Assembly (NCBI GenBank): GCA_021798975.1
Contig: JAJZBJ010000005.1
Coordinates: 1 to 44,646, forward strand
From: Bacillota bacterium
GTDB lineage: Bacteria > Bacillota > Sulfobacillia > Sulfobacillales > Sulfobacillaceae
Length of the DNA stretch: 44,646 nucleotides
Reading direction: 5' to 3'
Within the stretch, counting starts at the first letter, position 1; the number at the start of each line of letters is the position of its first letter. Position numbers and translations under genes: made by a program. Shown here one piece after another: positions 7,286-15,835 of this stretch. The notes below the pieces were generated by a model. That model was not told the DNA's origin, did not search any database, and saw only the letters and a list, made by a program, of their open reading frames with translations.

Positions 7286-10224
7286 GTTGGACGGAAGCCA
7301 ACCTCTCAGAGTCCCCCGCCCTCCGGCAACTGATTGCCCTTGGCTGGACGCATCTCTCTGGCCCCGCCACCGAATCCGAGCGCGAGACCCTCGCTCAAGT
7401 CTTCTTGCCTGAGCGTCTTCGTACAGCCATTCACCGCCTGAATCCGTGGATCAGCGCCGACAATGCGCATCAGGCCATTCGGCACGTCACGCAGGTTCAA
7501 GCACCCAGCCTGCTGGAGGCCAACCTGTCCGTCCACGATGCCCTGACTAACCACTTTAGTCTTGAACAAGATATGGACCATGGCCGCCGCCACCAGACCA
7601 TCCGGCTCATTGACTGGGACGATCCTCAAAACAACGAATTTCTGGTGGTCGACCAGTTCCGCGTTCATGGATCGGAGAACATCCGGCCCGACCTCGTGGT
7701 CTTTGTGAATGGTCTGCCACTAGTGGTCATTGAAGCGAAGAATCCCGCCCTCGTCCTCCATCCTCTGGAAGAGGCCGTCGATCAAATTACTCGGTATCAG
7801 CGTGTCGCGCCTCAACTTTTTACCGCCAACGTCTTCTGTGTGGCGATCTGGGGTCAGGGTGCACGACTCGCTCCCATTCAGGCTCCCATGCGTCACTGGG
7901 CCGAATGGAAAGATCCTTACCCATGGTCGATGGACGACCTCGGCCCAAATCCGACGCCACAGGAGGTTCTCATTGCGGGGACGCTCACCCCATCGCATCT
8001 TCTCACTCTGATCCGAAACTTCACCGTCTACGAGCCCGTCGGGAACACGCTGGTGAAAAAAATTGCCCGATACCCGCAGTGGCGCGCGGTGCAAAAGGCC
8101 ATCGACCGTATTCAGCACGCGTCCAGTCCCACGAAACGAGGCGGCGTTGTCTGGCACACCCAGGGATCAGGGAAATCCTTGACCATGGTCTATCTGGCGC
8201 TATCTCTACGTCGTCTGTCCGGACTCCACAACCCTACGCTTCTCATCGTCACCGATCGGCGCGACCTCGACCGTCAAATACTCGGCACCTTTCAACGATG
8301 TGGGTTCCCCAATCCGGTGCGCGTCGACAGCATTGCGGATCTCCGAGAGAGGCTCCAACATGGCGGCCCCGGCCAGACCCTGATGACCACCGTACAAAAG
8401 TTTCAAGTGCCGAAGACCGCCGCAACGGCCCAGCATCCCGTGCTATCCACCGACAGTAATCTCTTTGTGATGGTGGACGAAGCGCACCGCACCCAATATC
8501 AAGGACTCGCTCATAATATGCGGGTGGCTCTACCCCACGCCACGTTTCTGGGATTCACCGGGACGCCCATCGAAAAAACGGACCGGAGCACCCCGGCAAC
8601 GTTCGGGTCCTACATCGACACCTATACCATTCAGCAATCGGTGGCCGACCATGCCACGGTACCCATCTTTTACGAAAGCCGATTGCCGGATGTGCATATC
8701 GACGACGCCTCGCTGGATGCGCTGTTTGACCGGGTGTTCAAAGACTACCCACCCGAGGAACAGGAGGCCATTAAGAAGCGGTTTGCGAATCTCAACAGCC
8801 TCATCCGCAGTCCGCAACGCATCGAAAAGATCTGCATGGACTTGATCGCGCATTATGAAACGCACATCCAGCCCAACGACTTTAAAGCGCAAGTCGTCGC
8901 CATTGACCGGCCCACGGCGGTGCTCTATCAGGAAACGCTGACCCGGCTGCATGCCCCGGAAAGTGCCGTCATCATCTCGAGCTCTAATGATGACGATGAC
9001 CGTCTCAAACGCTATGCCTTGACCAAGAGCCATGAGGACGCGGTGGTGGATCGATTCAAAGATCCGCACGATCCTTTGTCCATTCTGGTGGTCTGCGATA
9101 AGCTGCTCACCGGCTTTGATGCGCCGATGGAGCAAGTCCTGTACGTCGATGACAGCCTTCGTGACCATACGCTTCTGCAAGCGATAGCCCGTGTCAATCG
9201 CCCCGCCACCGGGACACACGGCGAGAAGACCTACGGTCTGGTTGTCGACTATTACGGAATTGGTACGTATCTCGATCAAGCCCTGGCGATGTTCGATGAG
9301 GGGGACGTTCAGGACACGATTAAACCCTTGACCGATGACTTGCCAAACCTTGAACAGGCGCACCGCACCGTGATGCGGATCTTCGATGGATTGCCTCGGG
9401 AGGACCTGGATGCCCTCGTCCGCCACTTGGAACCGGAGGACCGACGTCTCCATTTCGAGACCGCATTCATCACCTTTGCGCGTCACCTGGATCGCGTCCT
9501 CCCCGATCCGGTCGCGGGTCCCTATCTGGATGACATGCGCTGGCTGGGTAAGATTCGGTTGGCCATGAAGAATCGCTACCGAGAAGAGACCTTAGACTGG
9601 AAAGCCATCGGCGCGAAAGTCACCCAGTTAATCGACGAGCACGTGCGCTCAACCGGAGTCTCCGTGCTCTTGGAACCGCTGTCGATTCTCGATCCGGCGT
9701 TCCACAAAAAGGTCATTGATAACCTCCCGACTCCCGAAGCGAAGGCCCATGAAATGGAACATGCGCTCCGGCATGAAATCCGCATTCGCCGTGACCAGAA
9801 CCCAGTCGGTTGGACTTCGCTTCGGCAGCGCTTAGATGAAGTGATTCAGGCCTATAAACAAATGCGCTTGACATTAGCGGAGTTGTTAAAGGAACTGGCT
9901 ACGTTGCGGGACGAGGCCGGAGACTTAGCCACGGGAAGCAATGCCGAAGGTCTATCGCCCACGGTGTTGGCATTCCGTGCCCAGCTGTCCGCCATCATGG
10001 ACGCCGAGGGACAGGATACCGAGCGGATGACAGCCCTAGCAGAGTCGGTCGTGGACGAATTGGATCGCTTAAAGGTCATCGACTGGCAGGTTAAAGAGGA
10101 TGTCCAGCGAGAGATGCAAAAGCGCATTCGACGGCAGTTGCGAGTGGCCGGGGTCATCGAGGCTGGGACTTTGGATCGGGTAACGGGTGAGTTGATGCGA
10201 TTAGCGCGAACTCGTCTCACATAG
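7282..10224 (+). CDS. hsdR: Type I restriction endonuclease motor subunit
   Basis: 980 aa. It translocates and cleaves DNA when HsdMS finds unmethylated sites. The N-terminal nuclease has D137 ... E151-A-K153 (LVVIEAKN). The SF2 motor has Walker A QGSGKS at 294-299, DEAH at 399-402, motif III GFTGTP and motif VI QAIARVNRP. A helical C-terminal region from about 700 binds the methylase. The ATG overlaps the hsdS stop by 4 bases. All catalytic motifs are present, so the R-M system should be active. On a mobile element such a system can act both as defence and as a maintenance device. Confidence 0.96.
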   Translation: MSWTEANLSESPALRQLIALGWTHLSGPATESERETLAQVFLPERLRTAIHRLNPWISADNAHQAIRHVTQVQAPSLLEANLSVHDALTNHFSLEQDMDHGRRHQTIRLIDWDDPQNNEFLVVDQFRVHGSENIRPDLVVFVNGLPLVVIEAKNPALVLHPLEEAVDQITRYQRVAPQLFTANVFCVAIWGQGARLAPIQAPMRHWAEWKDPYPWSMDDLGPNPTPQEVLIAGTLTPSHLLTLIRNFTVYEPVGNTLVKKIARYPQWRAVQKAIDRIQHASSPTKRGGVVWHTQGSGKSLTMVYLALSLRRLSGLHNPTLLIVTDRRDLDRQILGTFQRCGFPNPVRVDSIADLRERLQHGGPGQTLMTTVQKFQVPKTAATAQHPVLSTDSNLFVMVDEAHRTQYQGLAHNMRVALPHATFLGFTGTPIEKTDRSTPATFGSYIDTYTIQQSVADHATVPIFYESRLPDVHIDDASLDALFDRVFKDYPPEEQEAIKKRFANLNSLIRSPQRIEKICMDLIAHYETHIQPNDFKAQVVAIDRPTAVLYQETLTRLHAPESAVIISSSNDDDDRLKRYALTKSHEDAVVDRFKDPHDPLSILVVCDKLLTGFDAPMEQVLYVDDSLRDHTLLQAIARVNRPATGTHGEKTYGLVVDYYGIGTYLDQALAMFDEGDVQDTIKPLTDDLPNLEQAHRTVMRIFDGLPREDLDALVRHLEPEDRRLHFETAFITFARHLDRVLPDPVAGPYLDDMRWLGKIRLAMKNRYREETLDWKAIGAKVTQLIDEHVRSTGVSVLLEPLSILDPAFHKKVIDNLPTPEAKAHEMEHALRHEIRIRRDQNPVGWTSLRQRLDEVIQAYKQMRLTLAELLKELATLRDEAGDLATGSNAEGLSPTVLAFRAQLSAIMDAEGQDTERMTALAESVVDELDRLKVIDWQVKEDVQREMQKRIRRQLRVAGVIEAGTLDRVTGELMRLARTRLT

Positions 10225-10249
10225 CACTAATATCGAAAAGAGGGATGTC

Positions 10250-11374
10250 ATGATCAGCCAATGGGAATTATTCTATGGCAATCGAAATTATTTTAGGATC
10301 ACCGTGAATTCGGATCATATATCTGGATATGGGCAACATATTAGCCCTCACCTCCATATCCCATTTTCCATTGAATCGCTGCAAGACGAGTTCAAAGGTA
10401 GCGCATGGTGGAATTTTATATGCGCGATAGAGTTGGAATTCCTTAATGCCACGCACGACCGGATTATGTCAAGTTCTGGACTTCATATGGTTGATGCAGA
10501 CCCGCACTCGGTTGCATTGCCGATAAACGGAGGACACATTGATTCTCTCACTCGGTCAGCAAATGACCGTCGCATTTCGATCCCTGCCCGTTTTGTTATT
10601 GCCACTCGACTTCAGCCAGCGGATGAAAAGCCTCAATTCATGATCACCATGCGGAGTAGCACGAATTATTTACAGCTTCCGTTGAGCGACTGGTACGAAA
10701 AAATCTTACCTGACATGGGCTACCCTAACCACCGAATGGTACCACTAAATACTACATTACCGGAGCCGTTATCTTCACTGAACGAACCGGCTCGGACAAC
10801 ATGGCAACACGTCCATCAGCGGTTGCTTGATGCGGAACAAGCGCTTCTTATGCAATCCAATTCACCATCGGTCGTTACCAACGGCGTCAACGCCCTCCGC
10901 GATGCGGTCGATGGATCACTTCGCACATGGCTTGCTGTGTGGGGTTATATGGCGCCAGACAAGCAGGACATCAATGGACTCTTACAAACTTTGAATTCCG
11001 GGATTCCCCAGTGCAATGCACCCGAGGGGAAAACCAAATCGAAGCCCCCCATTACTAATGACAATATGCGCCTCTGCAGCCATGCTATCGCTTTGCATAA
11101 CATCGCCACACTAACCAATCCAACTCATCATTTTGGAACGCAGACCATTTACACTCAAAACGACGACGCTGAGTCGTGGCTTCTTATGACCATTGCCGAA
11201 ATCCGATCATTGCCCGAATTATGGCTTCAATATCCCAAACCTCCACATCCCCTTACCACCCCAACTCTGCCCCATGATCCTTCAGCCACTGCTTCCGCAC
11301 CTCATAATCCGGCAGCACCGCCTCCACCGCCTGCCAAAACGTCTGACGATGATGCGGGTATCGGCGATGCGTGA
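10250..11374 (+). CDS. Unknown protein following hsdR
   Basis: 374 aa, ATG with AGAGGGATGTC upstream, 25 bases after hsdR and so probably in the same transcript. I recognise no family. The protein starts MISQWELFYGNRNYFRITVNS and appears soluble, with no signal or membrane segment and beta-rich composition to about residue 180, then helical. The last 45 residues are proline/alanine-rich and are encoded on the back of the ygjP-like gene, a 122-base convergent overlap. That tail may be read-through after a lost stop. Its place inside a type I R-M locus suggests an accessory or defence role, by association only. Confidence 0.7.
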   Translation: MISQWELFYGNRNYFRITVNSDHISGYGQHISPHLHIPFSIESLQDEFKGSAWWNFICAIELEFLNATHDRIMSSSGLHMVDADPHSVALPINGGHIDSLTRSANDRRISIPARFVIATRLQPADEKPQFMITMRSSTNYLQLPLSDWYEKILPDMGYPNHRMVPLNTTLPEPLSSLNEPARTTWQHVHQRLLDAEQALLMQSNSPSVVTNGVNALRDAVDGSLRTWLAVWGYMAPDKQDINGLLQTLNSGIPQCNAPEGKTKSKPPITNDNMRLCSHAIALHNIATLTNPTHHFGTQTIYTQNDDAESWLLMTIAEIRSLPELWLQYPKPPHPLTTPTLPHDPSATASAPHNPAAPPPPPAKTSDDDAGIGDA

Positions 11375-11972
11375 GTTCATGCACCACCACATAATCAATA
11401 ACGGGGAGCGGAGCTTGGATAATCCGCCAGTTCAGGGCGATCAAACCATCTTCACGACAGAATCCCCACCTAGACTTGTATTCCGAGATCTTCAGTCGCT
11501 CGGGCCCGATGCCGACGACGCCGGCGTAGTGATTAACACGCTGAGGTAGAACCTCGGCAGCCTGTTGGTAGAACCATTGCGTCAAAACGTCCCGAACCGC
11601 AATGGACTGTTGGGGGGCTGGCAACGTGGGAACGGTCACCCGGAGCGTCCGGCCCTGTTGGGTAACCTCCGGTTGTGCAGCGCTCGTGGTAGATACCTTG
11701 AGGCGAAGCAAATGTCCCCGGAACAGAAACCCCTCTCCGCTGACGAACCGTTTGGAGGACATCGGCGTGGGGGGAAGAGGCGCCGTCACGTGGTTCAGAA
11801 TCCACCGAGCCTTTCTTGCGAGAAGTGGTTCAATCTGATCCTCAGGAAAATGCAAAGGCAACAATACGGTGACCTTGCGATCGGCATCGACCTGAATCGC
11901 AGGATGCTGACGCCGAGGCCGCTCTTCAATGGTATAGGGAATGGTAGTGGTTCCCAAGGTCAACACTGGCAT
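11253..11972 (-). CDS. YgjP-like zinc metallopeptidase (DUF45/M48-like)
   Basis: 239 aa. The C-terminal half has the family pattern: a KSRWGFC motif near 166-172, then VVHELTHRRYPHHRQTFW, with H198-E199-x-x-H202 and a third ligand near H208. The N-terminal 130 residues are the beta-rich YgjP region. Members of this family frequently sit beside hsdR genes, where they are inferred to help regulate or degrade the endonuclease; the exact reaction is unknown. A strong Shine-Dalgarno (GAAGGAG) precedes the ATG. It is transcribed against the hsd operon, and its 3' end overlaps the preceding gene. Confidence 0.85.
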   Translation of the reverse strand: MPVLTLGTTTIPYTIEERPRRQHPAIQVDADRKVTVLLPLHFPEDQIEPLLARKARWILNHVTAPLPPTPMSSKRFVSGEGFLFRGHLLRLKVSTTSAAQPEVTQQGRTLRVTVPTLPAPQQSIAVRDVLTQWFYQQAAEVLPQRVNHYAGVVGIGPERLKISEYKSRWGFCREDGLIALNWRIIQAPLPVIDYVVVHELTHRRYPHHRQTFWQAVEAVLPDYEVRKQWLKDHGAELGW

Positions 11973-12091
11973 GCCGCTATCACTCCTTCGTGAGCGATTG
12001 TACCGAGATGTCGGGTATATGGCTAGTGCACTTGCTTTGGGAAAATATCTGGCATCGTCCGAACGATAACTCTAGGGAACGGAGGAAAACG

Positions 12092-13288
12092 ATGCTTAGC
12101 CAACAAAAATCTGTGTTGGTATTAATGGGCGCCGGTGCATCCTACGGTCTGGTTCCCCAAGTCCAAGACATTACAGATACGCTCCTAACGTGGGTTGCCC
12201 CCGGAACGAATATCCCTTCTCCCTTTTTCGAGCCCTTCATGCAAAAGGCTGGGCGGAAGAAGACATTACTCAATTTTGAGGACCTCATTGACTTCCTCGA
12301 CACCTTAGCATCCTGGAACTGGACTGCCAACAACGGTTTCGATTTTTACCCAACTTTATGGCTTATGAACAAGGTCTTTCGGCGGCGCTCATTTCGTCGC
12401 GGTACTATGCCACATTTGCAACTTAACGGCGGATTACTTCGACTCGATGCATTCAAGGCTCGTGTCGAGGTACTTAGCCACATCTATCGTGCGTCCGACT
12501 CATTGACCATGCCTAAGGCACCGATTAACACTATACTTTCTGCGCTAAATCAAGAATTTCGCCTGACCGTCGCGTCGTTGAACTACGACAATGTGCTTGA
12601 TTTCGGCAATCTTCCGTTGGACAACGGATTTCACCTACCATTGCCGAAAGACACGAAGCAGTTTGATCCACGATTCGAATTTTCCACATCGGAGGATGTC
12701 GCGTTTTTACCTCTCCATGGCTCGGTTCACTTCGTCCCTCCGTTCTCTCTGGGCCAGAGTGTTATCGCCAGTCCCCTGCAGCCTTTGTGGGTCCAAGATA
12801 TCCACCGAGCCGAAGCCCTCCGACAGTCATCGAGCGTAGGATACTCTGCCATTAAGGACTGGCAGATTGATCCTGTCATGATCACGGGCAGAAACAAGCT
12901 CGCAAATACCGTGACCTACCCCTATTCGGCCTACATGAGCCTCCTTCGTCGGCACGCATTTGCCGATGACACCTGGTTCATCGTGGGTTATGGAGGAAAT
13001 GACGCACATATAAACGCTGTGCTTGGACAAGCGTTGTATACACGGGTCGGTGTGCACCACCCCCCGAAAATCATTGTTTGCGACTACGGGAGCGCTGCCA
13101 CACTCGATAGCTTGTTCAGGCGTATGTGGACTTTTTCTGGGTTCTCGGCAAGTCTAGGGGATGAGGAAAACGGATGGCTTCCGCTTTTCACGCTGCATAA
13201 GGATTGTCACCTGGGTTGGGCATGGCTCAATGGAGTGGAAAGCTTAAGTCAGTCCGTCGTAGACCTCCTAAGCCATATGCGGCCATAA
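12092..13288 (+). CDS. SIR2-like domain protein, probable NAD-dependent defence effector
   Basis: 398 aa from ATG 12092, chosen for GGAGGAAAACG upstream; the longer frame from 11990 has no ribosome binding site. The N-terminus carries the Rossmann motif VLMGAGAS at 10-17. Then come SLNYDNVLDFG (about 162-172), LPLHGSVHF with the sirtuin-type histidine at 209, and WFIVGYGGNDAHI. This matches SIR2-like (SIR2_2) proteins, several of which deplete NAD+ on phage infection (Thoeris ThsA, DSR, SIR2-HerA). No HerA, TIR or Argonaute partner is adjacent, so it may act alone or with its neighbours. Confidence 0.85.
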   Translation: MLSQQKSVLVLMGAGASYGLVPQVQDITDTLLTWVAPGTNIPSPFFEPFMQKAGRKKTLLNFEDLIDFLDTLASWNWTANNGFDFYPTLWLMNKVFRRRSFRRGTMPHLQLNGGLLRLDAFKARVEVLSHIYRASDSLTMPKAPINTILSALNQEFRLTVASLNYDNVLDFGNLPLDNGFHLPLPKDTKQFDPRFEFSTSEDVAFLPLHGSVHFVPPFSLGQSVIASPLQPLWVQDIHRAEALRQSSSVGYSAIKDWQIDPVMITGRNKLANTVTYPYSAYMSLLRRHAFADDTWFIVGYGGNDAHINAVLGQALYTRVGVHHPPKIIVCDYGSAATLDSLFRRMWTFSGFSASLGDEENGWLPLFTLHKDCHLGWAWLNGVESLSQSVVDLLSHMRP

Positions 13289-13618
13289 AGGCCACTTGTC
13301 ACCGGCCGGAACCGGCTCCTGCACGGCCTTACCTCAAACACTAAATAAACACGCGCCACCAATCCGTACCCAAAACGAAATCCTTGTGAACACGTGAAAA
13401 CGATGCATCTTTGCCACGAGAGAATGCGGGTTTCCATGGTCTTGGCGACATCCCCCTTTTGATATGCCTTCCATTCATCAAAAAAGGGCCCGTCCCCAAC
13501 TCACACGTGTTTGGCAACGGGAGGTTACATGCCTCAATAACCCCATGATGAAAGACAGTGCGGCGGTATTGCTTGTAATTTTCTCGACCCCGTAGTAAGG
13601 ATATGCCAAAGTAAAGTC
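13289..13618. other. Intergenic region, 330 bp
   Basis: No credible gene on either strand. One imperfect hairpin (CCCTTTTGAT at 13454-13463 against ATCAAAAAAGGG at 13477-13488) could end transcription from the SIR2-like gene, though no T tract follows it on the + strand. No convincing -35/-10 pair seen for the next gene. Confidence 0.5.
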
Positions 13619-14170
13619 ATGGACGAGTTCAAGAAAAAACTAGAAGCCAAGTTAGCCCCAGAGTCAGTGGGGCTAACATTGGTGCGCGCAGGATGTTTCC
13701 TTTCGGCCTATGAGTTAATTAAAACCGAAATCGTAGACAATGTGCACGAATTTTACCTAACTGGGATGGATCAAGGGCAGCTACAATATGACGAAGGTCG
13801 TTACCAGGTCGAGGTGCGTCAACTAGACCCGAAAAACATCTTCCGCGCATCATGCACCTGGTTGGTACACCACGATGCCCTGACGACCGAGCAGGTAGCT
13901 GTTTTTGAAGACATTCGCCAACATCGAAACCAAATTGCCCACGAGCTACCATACCTTCTGATTAATCCGGACATGGACGTACGCATAGACCTACTACTAG
14001 CGGCCATTGAATGCGTTAGGGCTCTAGGCATTTTTTGGGCTTCCATTGAAATTGCTACCGACCCCATCTGGGCGGAACGAGATATTGACTACGACGGGAT
14101 CAAGTCTGGACCATATTTGCTACTGGAATACCTCGCGTCCCTTGTAGGGATTAACGACAACAATATGTAA
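13619..14170 (+). CDS. Unknown protein with HEPN-type RNase motif
   Basis: 183 aa, all-helical in appearance. It contains R103-N-x-x-x-H108 within the run DIRQHRNQIAHEL, the R-N-x3-H signature of HEPN RNases and of HEPN toxins in defence and abortive-infection systems. The flanking helices ('FEDIRQHRNQIAHELP...') resemble the four-helix HEPN bundle. No nucleotidyltransferase (MNT) antitoxin partner is visible beside it. The Shine-Dalgarno is weak (AAGG 17 bases upstream), so the start is not certain. Given its place beside the SIR2-like and R-M genes, I infer a defence-island gene. Confidence 0.65.
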   Translation: MDEFKKKLEAKLAPESVGLTLVRAGCFLSAYELIKTEIVDNVHEFYLTGMDQGQLQYDEGRYQVEVRQLDPKNIFRASCTWLVHHDALTTEQVAVFEDIRQHRNQIAHELPYLLINPDMDVRIDLLLAAIECVRALGIFWASIEIATDPIWAERDIDYDGIKSGPYLLLEYLASLVGINDNNM

Positions 14171-14337
14171 TGGCCGTGGAACCATAGGATTTAGACCCGA
14201 GCCCCGGGGGAACGGTAGTTTACTGTCGACTATGTGCCCGGCTCCCTCAGCCCAAATGCAGAACCTGCTCATACATACTCAAGGTCCGCGCGCCCCCCTG
14301 AGCCACGAGATCCCTCAGCATGGGGCATGCCTCCCTC

Positions 14338-14380
14338 AAATCAGCATACCGCAGAGACTCTACCTCTGCGGCACTGATTT
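14338..14380. repeat. Hairpin repeat, left copy (bidirectional terminator-like)
   Basis: AAATCAG at 14338-14344 pairs with CTGATTT at 14374-14380, enclosing CCGCAGAG (14349-14356) and CTCTGCGG (14364-14371). It lies 30 bases downstream of the serine recombinase stop (14410), so it can terminate that gene. The A and T tracts on the two sides make it usable in both directions. A related copy lies at 15376-15410 in inverted orientation. Confidence 0.7.
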
Positions 14381-14409
14381 ATGGTATGACCGTCAAGGGG
14401 TGCCCTCCG

Positions 14410-14973
14410 TTACATCAGTTCCTCAGCCTGCTTCAATGCCCGATAAAGCGTGGCCCGTGACACGTGGAGCGTGTCGGCCACTTGCTGCGCCGTGGTGTCG
14501 GGACTCTCCATCAACTGCTGGACCATCCGCACCTGCTCAGGTGCCAGTCGCCGTGGCCGGCCGCCCACTCGACCCCGAGCTCTCGCTGCCGCCAATCCGG
14601 CATTGGTCCGCTCCCGTATCAGTGATCGCTCAAACTCGGCCAGCGCCCCAAAGATATGAAAGATGAGCTGTCCACCCGGCGTCGTAGTGTCCATGTTCTC
14701 TTGGAGACTCTGAAACCCGATTCCCTCCGCCTGCAGCTGCTGCACGACTTGAATGAGATGAGCCAATGATCGACCCAACCGATCGAGCTTCCAGACTACA
14801 AGAACGTCCCCGGCTCGTGCGTACTCCATGGCATCAGACAAGCCCGGTCGTTCCGTAGTGCTGCCGGAGATTACATCTTTGAAGATCTTCTCGCATCCCG
14901 CCTGGTGAAGGGCGTCTTCCTGAAGCGCCAACGTCTGATCGGCCGTCGAAATCCGCGCATAGCCAATAAGCAT
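14410..14973 (-). CDS. Serine recombinase (Hin/Tn3 resolvase family)
   Basis: 187 aa from ATG 14973, which has AAGGAGG 8 bases upstream; longer frames lack this. It begins MLIGYARISTADQ with nucleophile S9, then WKLDRLGRS with catalytic arginines at 65 and 68, ALAEFERSLIRERT, AAARARGRVGGRP and a C-terminal helix-turn-helix (QQVADTLHVSRATLYRAL). Such enzymes resolve dimers or cointegrates or invert DNA at short palindromic sites. No transposase is adjacent. The candidate sites are the inverted repeat at 15051-15079 in its own upstream region and the hairpin pair at 14338-14380 and 15376-15410. Confidence 0.93.
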   Translation of the reverse strand: MLIGYARISTADQTLALQEDALHQAGCEKIFKDVISGSTTERPGLSDAMEYARAGDVLVVWKLDRLGRSLAHLIQVVQQLQAEGIGFQSLQENMDTTTPGGQLIFHIFGALAEFERSLIRERTNAGLAAARARGRVGGRPRRLAPEQVRMVQQLMESPDTTAQQVADTLHVSRATLYRALKQAEELM

Positions 14974-15050
14974 CGTGGTTCGCCTCCTTGTGGTATTGTC
15001 AAAACAGAAAACGAAGGAACAGCAGACACCCAGTATCAGTGCCTTGCTCG

Positions 15051-15079
15051 GGCAAATGACAGACCAAAGTACATTTGCC
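15051..15079. promoter_or_regulatory. Inverted repeat between divergent genes (res-like site or operator)
   Basis: GGCAAATG (15051-15058) and CATTTGCC (15072-15079) form a perfect 8-bp inverted repeat. It spans 29 bases in the 120-bp divergent region between the serine recombinase and the small gene at 15094. The size and place suit a resolvase subsite that also controls its gene. Confidence 0.45.
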
Positions 15080-15093
15080 GAAAGGGGGCCTAC

Positions 15094-15282
15094 ATGAGCA
15101 AAAAATGGCATCTGCAGAAGGGGACGCGGAAGATGACCAAGCAAGTGAAAGCTCGGGATTTGGTCGAAGTCGACCGAGTGACAATCCCCCCTGCTTCAGA
15201 GGTCAACGCCGCATTTATGCAGGTCGGTGAAGAGATTCAGCAGCGCCATATCGAAGCGTTCAAGCGATTGGCAGAGCGGTAA
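15094..15282 (+). CDS. Small unknown protein divergent from the serine recombinase
   Basis: 62 aa, MSKKWHLQKGTRKMTKQVKA... to ...EEIQQRHIEAFKRLAER. The ATG at 15094 has AAAGGGGG 6 bases upstream. Lysine-rich N-terminus, helical amphipathic C-terminus, no recognised domain. It shares a divergent promoter region with the recombinase and ends 94 bases before the right hairpin repeat, so both genes lie inside the hairpin-bounded unit. Could be a DNA-binding accessory of the recombinase; this is inference. Confidence 0.6.
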   Translation: MSKKWHLQKGTRKMTKQVKARDLVEVDRVTIPPASEVNAAFMQVGEEIQQRHIEAFKRLAER

Positions 15283-15375
15283 GATTGACGCGTCTGGTGT
15301 AATGGCACATACTCGTAACATCAAAGATGCGGAGGCATTCGGAACATACACCGAATCCTTCCGGGCCAAGTGCCC

Positions 15376-15410
15376 AAATTAATGCCGCAGAGGGACTATC
15401 CTCTGCGGTA
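15376..15410. repeat. Hairpin repeat, right copy (terminator-like)
   Basis: CCGCAGAG (15384-15391) pairs with CTCTGCGG (15401-15408), and TACGTCTTTT follows, so it can terminate the 62-aa gene. Read on the minus strand, it matches the left copy: TACCGCAGAG, a spacer of 8 instead of 7 bases, CTCTGCGGCA, then TTAATTT against CTGATTT. Confidence 0.7.
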
Positions 15411-15778
15411 CGTCTTTTGATCCCCAAGGCTACCCTGATCGCCGTTCTATTGGTCTCAAAACTCGTGCGGTCGTTCACTTCTGAAACATTCAATTTCGAG
15501 ACGGGTTTTGCGACAGTAAATACGGCTTTTTTCTGGCATATGCCAGGGCAACTGACCCTGTCTCAAATATGGTCGTTTATGACACGCCCGAACGCCGTCG
15601 TATGCGACCCGGGAAACCCCAATCTTGAGGGCATCCGTCAAGAAGCCCGATGGCCCCCTCGACCACACGACCGGGATTGTGGCGCTAAAAACCCGTCGTT
15701 GGCGAATGACCATTGCGCATGGCGAGAGCGGCCATCCCCCGTGCCACTGACCGATCACGCGTGAGGGCATGATTCTTT

Positions 15779-15808
15779 GCATAGGCGCGCCCCATCCGGG
15801 GTAGGCTA
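15779..15808 (+). promoter_or_regulatory. Candidate sigma-G promoter of the gerA operon
   Basis: GCATA (15779-15783) fits the sigma-G -35 pattern. After 18 bases TAGGCTA (15802-15808) matches the -10 consensus CATACTA at 4 of 7 positions. It lies 28 bases before the gerA start. gerA operons are forespore genes in Bacilli, which makes this site the best candidate, though weak. Confidence 0.3.
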
Positions 15809-15835
15809 CGGACCAGCACTGGGGGGACCGCGTTC

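Larger units (their letters stand above)
15283..15835. other. Intergenic region, 553 bp, upstream of gerA
   Basis: Contains the right hairpin repeat and the candidate sporulation promoter listed separately. Open frames across it have no ribosome binding site or protein-like composition. I see no gene. Confidence 0.5.

Noticed and set aside
8530-9486. 318-codon minus-strand open frame
   Set aside because: Antisense shadow of hsdR, whose motifs are clear on the + strand.
12092-14170. Thoeris or SIR2-Argonaute system
   Set aside because: No TIR-domain or Argonaute gene lies next to the SIR2-like gene.
15327-15764. 145-codon + strand frame before gerA
   Set aside because: No ribosome binding site, spans the hairpin repeat, composition not protein-like.
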